From Oleiharenicola lentus (GTDB taxonomy: Bacteria > Verrucomicrobiota > Verrucomicrobiia > Opitutales > Opitutaceae), in contig NZ_SDHX01000001.1 in assembly GCF_004118375.1 (NCBI RefSeq), positions 2,545,693 to 2,609,692 of the forward strand: a stretch of 64,000 nt of DNA, read 5' to 3'. A program made the position numbers and the translations under genes. Within the stretch, counting starts at the first letter, position 1. Each line of letters begins with the position of its first letter. Under the pieces are notes generated by a model. That model was given only the letters and a program-made list of their open reading frames with translations, had not been told where the DNA came from and ran no database searches. This document shows, piece after piece, positions 1 to 10,036 of this stretch.

Positions 1-1
1 C

Positions 2-529
<528 letters not shown>

Positions 530-560
530 GCCGGGCGCAAAAATTGCCATGCAACAACCG

Positions 561-587
561 GCGGGGCCTGCGGGCCCCGCTTTTTTT
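561..587 (+). terminator. Rho-independent terminator of katG
   Basis: GC-rich hairpin with arms gcggggcc (561-568) and ggccccgc (573-580), a 4-base loop, then seven T residues (581-587). It starts 32 bases after the katG stop and lies just before the convergent esterase gene. Confidence 0.85.
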
Positions 588-597
588 GCGGCCGGCC

Positions 598-1380
598 TCA
601 GGGCAACGCCTGCGACTGGAAAAACTTCACGATCAAACCGGGTGCCACGTCAGAGGGATAGGCATGGCCGCCGGAGTGCAGATACACCGCTACTTCGTGA
701 CCGGTGGACGAAGGATAGGACGTGTAGCCCAACGTATCCGGCCGGAGCGTTCCGCAGCCATTGAGTCGCAGGACAAAGCGTAGCATGCGCTCCTGCCAGG
801 CGAACTTCACCAATTTATCCTCCCGGCTCGCCAGGTGTAGCAGGGGCTTGGGGTTGAATTTCTGAAACCCGCGGGACAACAGCGCTGCAGAGGGCGCCAA
901 CGCGGCCAATCGCTCGCCCCGCTCCGCCCATAGCAGGTAGGTGAAGCCCCCGCCGTTCGAGTGCCCGGTGGCATACACGCGGCGCCGGTCAATCCGGTGC
1001 TGCGTGGCCAATTCCGCAAACATCGCATCGAAGAAGGCCAGGTCCCGGTCCGCCTGATCCCCCGCGTGCGCCTGCCAGCCGGCGCGGCGGCCAGCCTTGT
1101 CCGTGAGTTGTCCCGGCGTAGGCAACCCCTGCGGATAAACCACGACCGCCTCGGGCCACTTTTCATGCAGCGGCATGCTCCGGGCGGCCTGCCGCATCGA
1201 GCCACCATGGCCGTGAAAAACAAACACCAGCGGCGCGCCCTCCGGTGGCATCGCGGTCGGCAAGTGCACCAGTGCCTCGCGGGCGGTCCCCGCCACAGTC
1301 CACGTCATGCGTGGCAGCGACTCCGCGGCCGCAGGCACGACCGCAAGCAAAGCGACCAGCACCAGTTGGACAAAACGCAT
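598..1380 (-). CDS. Secreted LpqC/feruloyl-esterase-like alpha/beta hydrolase
   Basis: Protein of 260 residues from ATG 1380; an ATG at 1416 is possible but the inner one gives a clean signal peptide (hydrophobic core followed by PAAAES). Family features visible: oxyanion-hole text FVFHGHGG near residue 55, nucleophile elbow GHSNGG with Ser131, and a late His in SGGHAYP. This is the pattern of CE1-type polyhydroxybutyrate depolymerase/feruloyl esterases (LpqC group), which hydrolyse aryl or polymer esters outside the cytoplasm. It converges on katG and is divergent from the nucleosidase at 1492. Substrate not determinable; plant-polymer ester cleavage would fit the carbohydrate genes elsewhere in the window. 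Confidence 0.8.
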   Translation of the reverse strand: MRFVQLVLVALLAVVPAAAESLPRMTWTVAGTAREALVHLPTAMPPEGAPLVFVFHGHGGSMRQAARSMPLHEKWPEAVVVYPQGLPTPGQLTDKAGRRAGWQAHAGDQADRDLAFFDAMFAELATQHRIDRRRVYATGHSNGGGFTYLLWAERGERLAALAPSAALLSRGFQKFNPKPLLHLASREDKLVKFAWQERMLRFVLRLNGCGTLRPDTLGYTSYPSSTGHEVAVYLHSGGHAYPSDVAPGLIVKFFQSQALP

Positions 1381-1491
1381 GGGGTTGATGACGCCGGACA
1401 TAACCCATGGTTTCAAGTCCCTCGAACAGGAGAATCAGGCCAGGCGGAATTGCCGCCGGCAGAGTGGCACATGCCTTGCTCGTGCGTCGCC

Positions 1492-2421
1492 ATGTTCCCC
1501 ACATCCCGCCGTGATTTCCTATGCCGATTGGCCCTGTTGGTCGGGCTGTTTTGGCCCCTTCTGATCCGGGCCGCCGAACCGTCCAAGCCGCTGATCGCCG
1601 TGCTCAACGCCTACCCGCCCGAGATGGACGCGATGGTGAAGGAGTTTGGCCTGCTCGACGGCGGGTTCCGCGAGCAGCAGGTGAAGGGCTTCCGCTACTT
1701 CCACGGCCAGGTCGAGGGCAAGGATGTGGTCGTGTTCGAGACCGGCATGAGCCTCGTCAACGCCGCCATGGCGCTGCAACTCGCGCTCGAGCGCCTGCCG
1801 ATCACGCACGTGCTTTTCGCCGGCGTGGCCGGTGGCACGGATCCCGACCTGCACGTGGGTGATGTCGTCATCCCTGAGCAATGGGCCTATCACAGCGAAG
1901 CGGCCTATTTTAATCCGACCCCCGACGGCTCAGGCTGGATCAAGGCCGATTATTTCAAGCAGCAGTATCCGAACTTCGGCATGATCTTCCCCGACGCCGT
2001 CCATGCCACGCGCAGCGACCGGCCCAGATTCGAGAAGACGCCATTCTTCCCCGCCGATCCAGCCCTGCTGGCCACCGCCCGCCGGGCGGTGGCCAAACTG
2101 GGCCCGTTCACCAGCGCCAAGACCGGGCGCAAAGTCACGGTGAGCTTCGGAGGCGTGGGCGTGACCGGCACCGTGTTCCTCGACAATCGCGACTACCGGA
2201 AATTTGTGCGCGAGACCTGGGGGGCGCGCTGCGCCGACATGGAGACGACGGCCTACGCGCACGTGTGCTACACGAACCAGGTTCCGTTCCTCGCGGTGCG
2301 CGCGCTCAGTGACCTCGCGGGCGGCCAGGATCACGGCGAGAAAAACCCCATCGACGCCCACGAGTCCGTTTCCTCCGCCCACGCGGTCAAGGTGCTGCGC
2401 GCCATCCTCCGTGAGATGTAA
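1492..2421 (+). CDS. Exported purine/MTA-SAH nucleosidase-like phosphorylase-superfamily protein
   Basis: Protein of 309 residues from ATG 1492; an in-frame ATG at 1471 would only add seven residues. The N-terminus has a Tat-like motif SRRDFL followed by a hydrophobic stretch ending RAAEP, so export is likely. The body is a PNP/UDP phosphorylase-fold protein: IAVLNAYPPEMDAM at the N-terminus, a GVAGG loop with DVVIPEQ, the DMET purine-site text (CADMETTAYAHV) and a late RALSDLAGG whose Asp is the usual catalytic acid. Family members cleave nucleosides such as methylthioadenosine or S-adenosylhomocysteine. Exported versions occur in several phyla; the natural substrate is unknown. A GC hairpin (arms 2445-2454 and 2467-2476) without a T-run follows. 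Confidence 0.8.
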   Translation: MFPTSRRDFLCRLALLVGLFWPLLIRAAEPSKPLIAVLNAYPPEMDAMVKEFGLLDGGFREQQVKGFRYFHGQVEGKDVVVFETGMSLVNAAMALQLALERLPITHVLFAGVAGGTDPDLHVGDVVIPEQWAYHSEAAYFNPTPDGSGWIKADYFKQQYPNFGMIFPDAVHATRSDRPRFEKTPFFPADPALLATARRAVAKLGPFTSAKTGRKVTVSFGGVGVTGTVFLDNRDYRKFVRETWGARCADMETTAYAHVCYTNQVPFLAVRALSDLAGGQDHGEKNPIDAHESVSSAHAVKVLRAILREM

Positions 2422-2594
2422 GGGCCGATCCTTCGCAGGCCATCCCGCGGCGTCACCCAGTCCGGCGACGCCGCGGCGATTAGCCCGATTGCTGACCTTC
2501 CGACCTCATCGCCCCACGCCCTTTCATCGGCCGGACCTGGCGGAGCGGAACTTGCCAGTGCCGGCGAGGCTGCTAGTGTGACCAGAGAGTCCAT

Positions 2595-4052
2595 GTGACC
2601 GTGTCCAGCCAGCCGCCATCACCCGGACAGCAAGCCGGGCGCCATTTCCGCCGCCGCTACTTCGTGGCACTCAGCCTGATTGCCGCGCTGGCCATCGCCG
2701 GACAGGTGCTCGTGCAGCTCACGCTGAACCGCCAAAGCGGCGACAGCCATGTGGTCAACATGGCGGGTTATCAGCGGATGCTCAGCCAGCGCCTGACACT
2801 GAAGATCCTGCTCTTCGATCCCACCCAGGCCGACGCCTCCGCCCAGCTCGACGCCATAGAAGCCATGCGCGACCGCTGGGTGGGCACCCACCGGAAACTC
2901 GTGATCGGTCTGCCCGACATCGCCTATGGCGCCACCGCCCACAGCACCCTGGCGGCCCTGTTGGACGAAGCCGGCCACCCGCTGGGCCGCATCGCCGCGC
3001 TCGCCGCCGACCTGTCACCGCAGTCAACGCTCTCCGCCGCCAATCGCACCGCTTTGCTGGCCGACCAGGAATTGTTTCTCCCGCTGATGGACTCCGTCGT
3101 CCTGGGTCTGGAGAAAAGCGCGAGCGCGCGCGTGGCCTTTTTGCAACGAGTGGAAATGGCGCTCCTGCTCATCACCCTGGTCGTGCTGGCGCTGGAGGCC
3201 CTCCTCATCTTCCAACCGGCGGTGCGACGCCTGCAGACTTCGATCGACCAGCTCGAACACCGCAACCGCCAGGCCGCCGGCAGCCTGGCGAGCCTACGCC
3301 ACCTGACCGGCGGCATCGCGCACCATTTCAACAACCTGCTCACCGGCATCATGGGACACGCCGAATTGGAACGCCTCGACGCCCTGCGGGACGGCCGCAG
3401 CACCGAGTATGCGGACGCCCAGCTCGAGTGCGGCAAGCGCGCCGCGGCGATCGTCACGCAGCTCACACGCTATTCCGGCGAGGCGCGCTATCGTTGCGAG
3501 CCGGTCACGCTCGGACCGTGGCTCCGCTCTTTCATCCCGGCTGGCGCTCCCGACAATCCCGACGTGCGCATCACGCTCGATATCGCCGACGATGCCACCG
3601 TCGCGATCGACCGCTCCGCGCTCGAACCCGCCGTGCACGGTCTGCTGGCCAACGCCATCGAAGCGATGAACGGCAGCGCCGGCCTGATCCAAGTGCGCCT
3701 GACCCAGGCCGTCTTGCTCGAGCCCAGGACCATGTCCGGCCCCTACCGCGCCGAGCTGCCGCCCGGGCTGTATGCCTGCCTGTGCATCAGCGACAACGGC
3801 GAGGGGATCGCCGCGAGCGAGTTCGACCGGATATTCGACCCTTTCTACTCGCAACGCGGCCTCGGGCGCGGACTCGGCCTCGCCTCCGTGCTGGGCATCG
3901 TGCACGGCCATGGCGGCGGCATTTGCGTGGAGTCGGCCCCGAATCGCGGCTCGGAGGTTTCCGTTTATCTGCCCCTTTCCGGGCGGACCGCTGGCAAGCT
4001 GCCTCCTGCAGCAGCAAAAAAATCCCCGAGCAACGGCGCTGCGCGGGAGTGA
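2595..4052 (+). CDS. Membrane sensor histidine kinase with PilJ-like N-terminal domain
   Basis: Protein of 485 residues from GTG 2595. A transmembrane helix at about residues 22-42 is followed by text of the PilJ/type IV pilus MCP N-terminal domain (VVNMAGYQRMLSQRLTLKIL, about 55-74). A second helix lies at about 190-212, then an NtrB-like kinase core: H-box GGIAHHFNNLL with phospho-accepting His243, N-box ANAIEAMNG, G-boxes DNGEGI and GRGLGLASVLG. The usual HDFNN is HHFNN here. It should sense an unknown periplasmic cue and pass phosphate to a response regulator; no intact regulator gene is adjacent. The C-terminus ends shortly after the ATPase domain. Confidence 0.88.
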   Translation: MTVSSQPPSPGQQAGRHFRRRYFVALSLIAALAIAGQVLVQLTLNRQSGDSHVVNMAGYQRMLSQRLTLKILLFDPTQADASAQLDAIEAMRDRWVGTHRKLVIGLPDIAYGATAHSTLAALLDEAGHPLGRIAALAADLSPQSTLSAANRTALLADQELFLPLMDSVVLGLEKSASARVAFLQRVEMALLLITLVVLALEALLIFQPAVRRLQTSIDQLEHRNRQAAGSLASLRHLTGGIAHHFNNLLTGIMGHAELERLDALRDGRSTEYADAQLECGKRAAAIVTQLTRYSGEARYRCEPVTLGPWLRSFIPAGAPDNPDVRITLDIADDATVAIDRSALEPAVHGLLANAIEAMNGSAGLIQVRLTQAVLLEPRTMSGPYRAELPPGLYACLCISDNGEGIAASEFDRIFDPFYSQRGLGRGLGLASVLGIVHGHGGGICVESAPNRGSEVSVYLPLSGRTAGKLPPAAAKKSPSNGAARE

Positions 4053-4230
4053 AGCCGCGCAGTCCTCGGAGCCGGCGGAGTGCGACGCGTTAAACCGACC
4101 GGCTGCGGGCGAGCAGACCGTTGAACTGAAGCTCGCCGCCGGAGACGAGCTGGATGCGCGACACCGAGCAGATCTGGCTGACCGGGACCAATACAACCGG
4201 CGAGTGGTAACGGTGACCCGGGTTCTCCGG

Positions 4231-4581
4231 ACTTGTGGCGTCCGGGCCTATGCCGCCGCCGTGGCCGCGCTTACCGGTGCCGCCGTGCCGGGTCGCACCT
4301 ATGAGCGCGCCGGCGACCCCGCCTAGACATTGAAGGAGCTGGCAGCCGGGCTCTCGCGCCAGGCCGGCCGGGCGATCCCCTCCGTGAACCTGCCCGACGT
4401 GGACTACGCAGGCACCCTGCCCAAAGCCGGTCTGCCGCCCCCGTTGGTTACCGGACTCGCCAGCTGGGATGTCGGTGCCGCGCAAGGTGCGTTGTTCGAC
4501 GACCGGCGGGAACTCAGCCAGGTCTTCGGCCGGCCAACCCCATCGCTGGCCGCGGCCATCCGCGCCGCGTTGGGCTCCTGA
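4231..4581 (+). pseudogene. Remnant of a QorB-type NAD(P)H:quinone oxidoreductase
   Basis: Frame 1 from 4231 to TGA 4579-4581 reads as the C-terminal 115 or so residues of an NmrA-type SDR quinone oxidoreductase related to E. coli QorB: RAYAAAVAALTG, PGRTYERAGD, then [36 protein letters not shown] and [16 protein letters not shown]. In this family the residue after GD.A is usually Trp; here that codon is TAG (4324-4326). Nothing upstream of about 4231 resembles the Rossmann half, so the gene is both truncated and interrupted. Its last 178 bases are also coding on the other strand, as the tail of the chemoreceptor gene. Confidence 0.8.
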
Positions 4582-5645
4582 GTGGCACCCACGGCGGCAC
4601 CCTCGACCAATTCCCGCAGAGTCAGGACCGCCTTGCCGAGATGATCGGCCTCATCGCGCAAGGTGCCCGAGGATTCGGCGGCGCCCTGTGCGGTGACCGC
4701 GTTTTGCCTGGTCAACCGGTCGAGCTCCGTCGCCGAGGCGCGAAGCGCCTCCAAACCGGCGCGCTGTTCCCCGCTGTCCGTCTCCATCCGGGCAGCAAGT
4801 TCGTCGAGTCGCTGGTTGCAGGAGACGATGTGCTGGAGCCGCTCCGCGGCGCGGTTGGCCGACGCCACGCCTTCCCGGGTTGTGTCCGTGGCGGTTTGGA
4901 TGCGATCAGCCGTTTCACGGGCCGCCTCGGCGCTGCGCCGGGCCAGCGAGCGCACTTCCTCGGCCACGACCGAGAAGCCGACCCCGGCTTCACCCGCCCG
5001 GGCTGCTTCCACGGCGGCATTCAATGCCAGCAAATTGGTCTGGAAGGCGATCTCGTCAATGGTGCCGAGAATGCGGGCAACCTCTGCGCTGCGCTCCTCC
5101 ATCAGGCGCATGGTGGCGGTGAGTGCCTGCATTTCGCCCGAACCGGCACCGGCGGCCTGGCGCGCCTCACCCGTAAGCTGTCGCAGTGCTCCGGCGTTGT
5201 CGGTGTTGCGGCGAGTGAGGCCGCCGAGCTGTTCAATGGCCGCGCCGGTGCTCGTGATCGCTCCGGCGGCCCGGGTGGCATTGTCCGCCAGTTCGCGGCT
5301 GTCGTTCGACAACGCACCGGCGGAGACCAGCACCTGGGAGGACGAGGCCTGCAGCGTTCGCCCGACATTGCGCAGCACCCGACCCAGGGTTGACCACACC
5401 CACCAGATGCACAGGCATGACACGAGGGTGCCGGCCGCGCCCACGGCCAGCACGACGACATAGCCGCGCCTGACCTCCGGGGTCATGACGCGCAAAACCT
5501 CGGCTCCGGTCGTGACGGCAGACAGGGTGCCGAGTTGTCGGTCGAGGTGGTAGAGCCAAGCCAGCGCCGCCCCGGCCAGCAGGGCGGCTGCCGCCATGAC
5601 CAGGGCGAACCCGGCAAGAATTTTGTGATGGGATGAGAGTGACAT
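4404..5645 (-). CDS. Small methyl-accepting chemotaxis protein
   Basis: Protein of 413 residues from ATG 5645. Two hydrophobic helices at about residues 9-31 and 58-80 enclose under 30 residues, so there is no room for a normal ligand-binding domain. The cytoplasmic part carries the classic hairpin tip ([20 protein letters not shown], then [20 protein letters not shown]), which contacts CheA and CheW. Residues from about 355 onward (EPNAARM... to the end) are encoded by the antisense strand of the qorB remnant and look non-native. The gene is divergent from the GH28 gene at 5856 with 210 bases between. Signal sensed unknown, perhaps a membrane or redox cue. Confidence 0.88.
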   Translation of the reverse strand: MSLSSHHKILAGFALVMAAAALLAGAALAWLYHLDRQLGTLSAVTTGAEVLRVMTPEVRRGYVVVLAVGAAGTLVSCLCIWWVWSTLGRVLRNVGRTLQASSSQVLVSAGALSNDSRELADNATRAAGAITSTGAAIEQLGGLTRRNTDNAGALRQLTGEARQAAGAGSGEMQALTATMRLMEERSAEVARILGTIDEIAFQTNLLALNAAVEAARAGEAGVGFSVVAEEVRSLARRSAEAARETADRIQTATDTTREGVASANRAAERLQHIVSCNQRLDELAARMETDSGEQRAGLEALRASATELDRLTRQNAVTAQGAAESSGTLRDEADHLGKAVLTLRELVEGAAVGATQEPNAARMAAASDGVGRPKTWLSSRRSSNNAPCAAPTSQLASPVTNGGGRPALGRVPA

Positions 5646-5855
5646 GCACGTGCAGCGGCACCGACCGGAGCGGCGGCCCCGGCCTGGCGCCGTTGTTCCC
5701 CCAGCATCGGCCCGCCGGCCGCCAGCTTTACCCAACCGGGCCAACCCGCCAATATATGCGCAGAGATTCCCCACCCCTGCCGTCCCGGACAAACCATGCG
5801 CAGCGAGAGGAATCGTGATTTGACCCAAGAGGGAGGCAGGCAACTGTAACGAAGA

Positions 5856-7238
5856 ATGGACTTCCCGCGCCCCACCCTGTCCCTCCTCCTCCTTGCCACG
5901 ACCCTCGCGGTCACCGCCAGCGCGGCCATCAAGAGTGCGCCCGGCGACTGGGCCATGGTGGATGAAATCGTCGCCACCATCGAACTGCCGCGAATCCCGG
6001 CGAAGGATTTCGTGATCACGGATTATGGCGCCAAGCCCGGTGCCGACGTCCGGCCGGCCATCGACGCGGCCATCACCGCCGCGTCCCAGGCCGGCGGCGG
6101 CCGCGTGATCGTGCCGGCGGGCCACTGGCTCAGCCACGGCCCCGTTCACCTGAAGAGCCGCATCAATTTCCACGTCGCCGAGGGCGCCACGCTCCTCTTC
6201 AGCCCCGACCCGAAAGATTATCTGCCCGTCGTGCTCACCCGCTGGGAGGGCACCGAGCTCTACAGCTATTCGCCGCTGATCTACGCCTTCGAGGTCGAGG
6301 ATGTCGCCATAAGTGGCAAGGGCACGATCGACGGCAACGGCGCGAGCGAGTTCCATGGCTGGAACAAGCGCGAGCTGCAGGGCGACGACATGGACCGCCT
6401 GCGTCGCATGGGCTCGGACGGCACGCCGGTCGCCCAGCGCGTCTTCGGCGAAGGCACGCACCTGCGCCCGCCGCTCATCCAGTTCTTCCGCGCCCAGCGC
6501 GTCCTGCTGGAGGATTACACCCTGCTGCACGCGCCGTTCTGGGTGAATCATCTCGTTTACACGGACCACGCCACCGTGCGCCGCATCCGCGTGGACAGCC
6601 ACCACGCCAACAACGACGGCATCGACGTCGATTCCAGCCGCTTCGTGCTGGTCGAGCACTGCCACTTCCGCACCGGCGACGACTCCGTCGTCGTGAAGTC
6701 CGGCCGCGACCTCGACGGCCGCACCCTCGGCCGGCCCAGCGAATACGTCGTCGTCCGCCACAACGACATGGGCGGCGAGGACGGCATCGCCCTCGGCAGC
6801 GAAATGTCGGGCGACGTGCGCCACGTGTTTTTCTCCGACAACATCCTGCGCAAGGGCGTCTCGGCGATCCGCTTCAAGGCCAACCTCGACCGCGGCGGCA
6901 CCGTCGAGCACATCCGGGTGCGCAACTTCACGGTCGAGTCCTTCGAGAACCTCTTCTGGTTCCAGCTCGACTACCCCGGCCAGCTGGGCGGCAACTTCCC
7001 GTCCACCTACCGCGACATCGTGTTCGAGAACTTCACGGTCGAGCGCGCCGGCACGGTCTTTGACGGCGACGCCCCGGCCGCCGCGCCGTTGACCGAGGTC
7101 GTCTTGCGGAACATCGCCATCCAGCAGGCGGACAAAACCTTCGTGCTGAAAAACGTCGAAGGGCTCGTGCTGGATAATGTGACCATCGGCGCCCAGACGA
7201 TCAACGGCCGGCTGCAATCCCGGCCCGCCGCGAAGTGA
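5856..7238 (+). CDS. Secreted GH28 polygalacturonase-family hydrolase
   Basis: Protein of 460 residues with a signal peptide ([15 protein letters not shown]). It is a right-handed beta-helix enzyme with all GH28 signatures: ITDYGAKPG near the N-terminus, NNDGIDVDS (Asp254, Asp257), [11 protein letters not shown] (Asp275-Asp276), a GSEMSG site in place of the GHG turn, and [11 protein letters not shown] supplying the Arg/Lys that bind uronate. The GSE variant is common in exo-acting members. The family hydrolyses alpha-1,4-galacturonan (pectin) or related linkages. A short purine-rich stretch (gagggaggcagg) precedes the start. The next gene begins about 30 bases downstream on the same strand. 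Confidence 0.92.
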   Translation: MDFPRPTLSLLLLATTLAVTASAAIKSAPGDWAMVDEIVATIELPRIPAKDFVITDYGAKPGADVRPAIDAAITAASQAGGGRVIVPAGHWLSHGPVHLKSRINFHVAEGATLLFSPDPKDYLPVVLTRWEGTELYSYSPLIYAFEVEDVAISGKGTIDGNGASEFHGWNKRELQGDDMDRLRRMGSDGTPVAQRVFGEGTHLRPPLIQFFRAQRVLLEDYTLLHAPFWVNHLVYTDHATVRRIRVDSHHANNDGIDVDSSRFVLVEHCHFRTGDDSVVVKSGRDLDGRTLGRPSEYVVVRHNDMGGEDGIALGSEMSGDVRHVFFSDNILRKGVSAIRFKANLDRGGTVEHIRVRNFTVESFENLFWFQLDYPGQLGGNFPSTYRDIVFENFTVERAGTVFDGDAPAAAPLTEVVLRNIAIQQADKTFVLKNVEGLVLDNVTIGAQTINGRLQSRPAAK

Positions 7239-7266
7239 GTTGCCGGGCGGCCTCAGTTGCGCGCGC

Positions 7267-8451
7267 ATGAAGTCCCGCACCAAGCGCGTCGTCGGCGCCG
7301 TGGTTGTATTTCTGGCCGGGGCTGCGCTCTGGATGATGCGCGTGCCGTCCGGGCCGGTGCAGCCGACCGGCAGAGTGCCCGCCGCGACCGGCTGGCGCCT
7401 GCAGCCGGTGGTCGCAGGCCTCGAGCATCCCTGGTCGCTGGCCTGGCTGCCCACCGGCGAGATGCTCGTCACCGAACGGGCGGGTCGCCTGCGCGTCGTG
7501 TCCCATGGCGTGCTCCTGCCGGCCCCGGTGACCGGCCTGCCCGCGACGCTCGGGATCGGCCACGGCGGCCTGATGGACATCGTGCCGCATCCGCGCTTCG
7601 CCGAAAACCGGTGGATCTACTTCACCTACGGCCTCGGCACGCTTGAAGCCAATGGCACGAGGCTCGCCCGCGGGCGCCTGTCGGCCGACCTCGCTTCATT
7701 GAGTGAGGTCGAGGTGTTGCACACCGTCTCGCCCTTGAAGCCGGGTCCGCAGCACTTCGGCTCGCGCCTGCTGTGGCTGCCCGACAGCACGCTGCTGCTC
7801 GCCCTGGGCGACGGCGGCAATCCGCCGATCCGGCTCAACGGCGAGCTCATGCGCGAACAGGCGCAACGGCCCGGCAGCCAGCTCGGAAAAATCCTGCGCT
7901 TGAGCGACGACGGCACCGCCCCCGCCGACAACCCTTTCTCCGGCCGGCCGGGCTTCGATCCGTTCATCTGGACGCTCGGACACCGCAACATCCAGGGAAT
8001 CGCACGCGATGCGGCCAGCGGCCGAATCTGGGCCAACGAACACGGCTCGCGCGGCGGCGACGAGCTCAACCTGCTGACGCCCGGCGCCAACTACGGCTGG
8101 CCGCGCGCCACCTACAGCATCGAATACACCTTCGGCACCATCAGTCGCGCCAACACCTTGACCGGCATGACGGACCCGGTGGTCGTGTGGACACCGGCCC
8201 AGGCGCCGAGCGGCCTGCAGTTCTACAACGGCAGCGCGTTCCCGGCGTGGCGCGGCGACCTGTTTTCGGGCGCGTTGAAGCGCAAAGAAGTGCGTCGGAT
8301 CGATCTCGATGGTGAAGGGCGTGTGCTAGGCCAGGAAAGCCTGCCCATCGGGGCCCGCGTGCGGGACGTGCGCCAAGGCCCGGACGGGCATCTCTACGTG
8401 CTCACCGATGAGAAAAACGGCCGGTTGCTGCGCATCGAGCCGGCCAACTGA
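7267..8451 (+). CDS. PQQ-dependent aldose sugar dehydrogenase-like protein (YliI/sGDH family)
   Basis: Protein of 394 residues starting at ATG 7267, after which comes a short membrane/signal helix ([17 protein letters not shown]). The six-bladed propeller text is typical of soluble glucose dehydrogenase-type quinoproteins: [20 protein letters not shown], then [40 protein letters not shown] and [13 protein letters not shown]. Family members bind PQQ and calcium and oxidise free aldoses in the periplasm. It follows the polygalacturonase by about 30 bases and may be co-transcribed, which would fit oxidation of released sugars. PQQ biosynthesis genes are not in the window. Confidence 0.88.
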   Translation: MKSRTKRVVGAVVVFLAGAALWMMRVPSGPVQPTGRVPAATGWRLQPVVAGLEHPWSLAWLPTGEMLVTERAGRLRVVSHGVLLPAPVTGLPATLGIGHGGLMDIVPHPRFAENRWIYFTYGLGTLEANGTRLARGRLSADLASLSEVEVLHTVSPLKPGPQHFGSRLLWLPDSTLLLALGDGGNPPIRLNGELMREQAQRPGSQLGKILRLSDDGTAPADNPFSGRPGFDPFIWTLGHRNIQGIARDAASGRIWANEHGSRGGDELNLLTPGANYGWPRATYSIEYTFGTISRANTLTGMTDPVVVWTPAQAPSGLQFYNGSAFPAWRGDLFSGALKRKEVRRIDLDGEGRVLGQESLPIGARVRDVRQGPDGHLYVLTDEKNGRLLRIEPAN

Positions 8452-8570
8452 CCTGCGTTATCGGGGATCCGGATAACCCTGCGTTGCGTGGGCAGCTTGC
8501 TGGCACGCGCTGCCCATGGCCTCGGAGTGCGATCAAGGTCGCTGGCCCACCCGCGAAGATATTCGAAGCA

Positions 8571-9257
8571 CTATGCAAACCCACCCGCGCGAGCCGGGTT
8601 GCTGCCCACCTGCTTCCGGCCCAGTGCCTCCGCTTCCTGGCAAGTCCCCGTGATGCTGGCTTCCAACCGCTCCGCGAGTTGGGGACTGTGGAGGTCGGGC
8701 TCATTCCGGATATCCACCTCCAGGGGCTCGCCGAAAATCACCACCACCCGCGTGAACGGCTTGGGCAAACGCGCCTTGTTCCAGGACTTCTCGAAAATGA
8801 TCCGGCTTTGACTGGCCACCCCCACCGGGATGATCGCCGCTCCGGTCAGCTTGCTCAGCTCAAAGACACCGGGTTTGGCCTTGAAAATCGGCCCGCGCGG
8901 GCCGTCCACCGCCATCGAGGTGCAATGCCCGGCCTTCATGAGCCGGATCAGCGCCCGCAGCCCGCTCGCGCCACCGCTGCTGGAGGAACCCTTGGTGGTA
9001 ACGCCGCCGAGATGGCGGATGACGAAGTCGATCAGCTGCCCGTCCCGGCTGTTCGAGGTCATCGTCGCCACGCGGTAGGTGCCGACGTAGCGAACCACGG
9101 CCAGTTCATCGCGATGCCAGTGCGCAAGCACGCAGGGTCGGCCGTTGTCCAGCATCTCCTGAAACGCCTTGGAATGGATTACGGTGGTGCGCCAGGTCGC
9201 AACCCAGGTGCGGTAGAACCACAGGACCAACCAGGGTAGAATATGTTGGCGAAACAT
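8571..9257 (-). CDS. DUF374-type lysophospholipid acyltransferase-like protein
   Basis: Protein of 228 residues. The acyltransferase signature appears as HWHRDE (His46 to Asp50, a variant of the H-x4-D catalytic motif), followed by NSRDGQLIDFVIRHLGG, TTKGSSSSGG and VDGPRGP, the pattern of the DUF374 branch of LPLAT proteins. The N-terminus is hydrophobic, consistent with inner-membrane association. The expected role is transfer of an acyl chain to a membrane lipid or lipid A precursor. It ends a five-gene run read leftward (DegT aminotransferase, trpF, membrane protein, this gene). Confidence 0.85.
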   Translation of the reverse strand: MFRQHILPWLVLWFYRTWVATWRTTVIHSKAFQEMLDNGRPCVLAHWHRDELAVVRYVGTYRVATMTSNSRDGQLIDFVIRHLGGVTTKGSSSSGGASGLRALIRLMKAGHCTSMAVDGPRGPIFKAKPGVFELSKLTGAAIIPVGVASQSRIIFEKSWNKARLPKPFTRVVVIFGEPLEVDIRNEPDLHSPQLAERLEASITGTCQEAEALGRKQVGSNPARAGGFA

Positions 9258-9314
9258 GCAGGGTGGGCGGCGAAGCGAAACGCGAGCCGGAGATACGAGC
9301 GCGTCCCCCGGGCG

Positions 9315-10025
9315 TCAACCGCTTCCTTGGCGCCCGACCCGACCCGCGCGAAGGCGTTGGAGCAGGAACCACAGCCAGTTGAGCAGCAGCACAGGAAAGA
9401 GACACACGCTCAGCAGCGAGAGAAGCAGAATGACAAAATAGGCGCCATCGGCCGAGGTCGGCTCCCGCAATCCGCCCATGATCTCGAACACCGCGCGCTC
9501 CAGGTTGAGCGCGGCGAGCAGGCAGATGATTGCGGTCATCGGCAGCAGGCAGCAGACGGTCGTGCGCCACCAGCCAAAGCGATAAACCAGCCGGGTGTAA
9601 CGGAACAGCAGGGCCAGCCGCCACGCGGCGACCACGGCCAGAAACAGCACGTTCAGCGCGATCGCCGCGTCCAGGCTCATGAAGCGCTCGACCGGAATCG
9701 CATACAGCCACGCCGGGAAGGAGGTCAGTCCGACGAAGCTGACGAGTTTCCAATAATTGGCCGCCCGGCCGGCGACCGGCCGGAAGACGCACCACAACAG
9801 CGCCGACAGCACAAAGATATAGGCCAACGACCCAAACCCCAGCTTTTGCGCCAGCTCCGCCTTGGGATTGTCCCAATAGCGGCCGATCCCCGCCACCCAG
9901 GTCCCGACGAGGCCCACATAGAAATGTCCGCGGTTCAGTCCATCGAGTCGCACCGCCGACAACCGCAAGGCCAGCAGAGCCAGCGTATCCCGACCCAAAA
10001 CGCGCACCGGGCTGCCTCCACTCAT
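9315..10025 (-). CDS. Uncharacterised multi-pass membrane protein
   Basis: Protein of 236 residues from ATG 10025. Hydropathy suggests five or six transmembrane segments, for example LAYIFVLSALLWCVF, LNVLFLAVVAAWRLALLF, TTVCCLLPMTAIICLLAA and FVILLLSLLSVCLFPVLLL. The loop with YWKLVSFVGLTSFPAWLYAI slightly recalls Yip1/YIPF-like proteins but the match is too weak to name. It lies 11 bases after trpF and 57 bases before the acyltransferase on the same strand, so it is probably co-transcribed; a role in envelope or lipid handling is only a guess. Confidence 0.7.
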   Translation of the reverse strand: MSGGSPVRVLGRDTLALLALRLSAVRLDGLNRGHFYVGLVGTWVAGIGRYWDNPKAELAQKLGFGSLAYIFVLSALLWCVFRPVAGRAANYWKLVSFVGLTSFPAWLYAIPVERFMSLDAAIALNVLFLAVVAAWRLALLFRYTRLVYRFGWWRTTVCCLLPMTAIICLLAALNLERAVFEIMGGLREPTSADGAYFVILLLSLLSVCLFPVLLLNWLWFLLQRLRAGRVGRQGSG

Positions 10026-10036
10026 GGCAAACTTGG

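Noticed and set aside
2445-2476. GC hairpin after the nucleosidase as an intrinsic terminator
   Set aside because: Ten-base arms pair well but no T-tract follows, so it is noted only with the gene.
4641-5463. Long plus-strand frames opposite the chemoreceptor
   Set aside because: They are mirror frames of the MCP coding sequence, whose signalling motifs are unmistakable.
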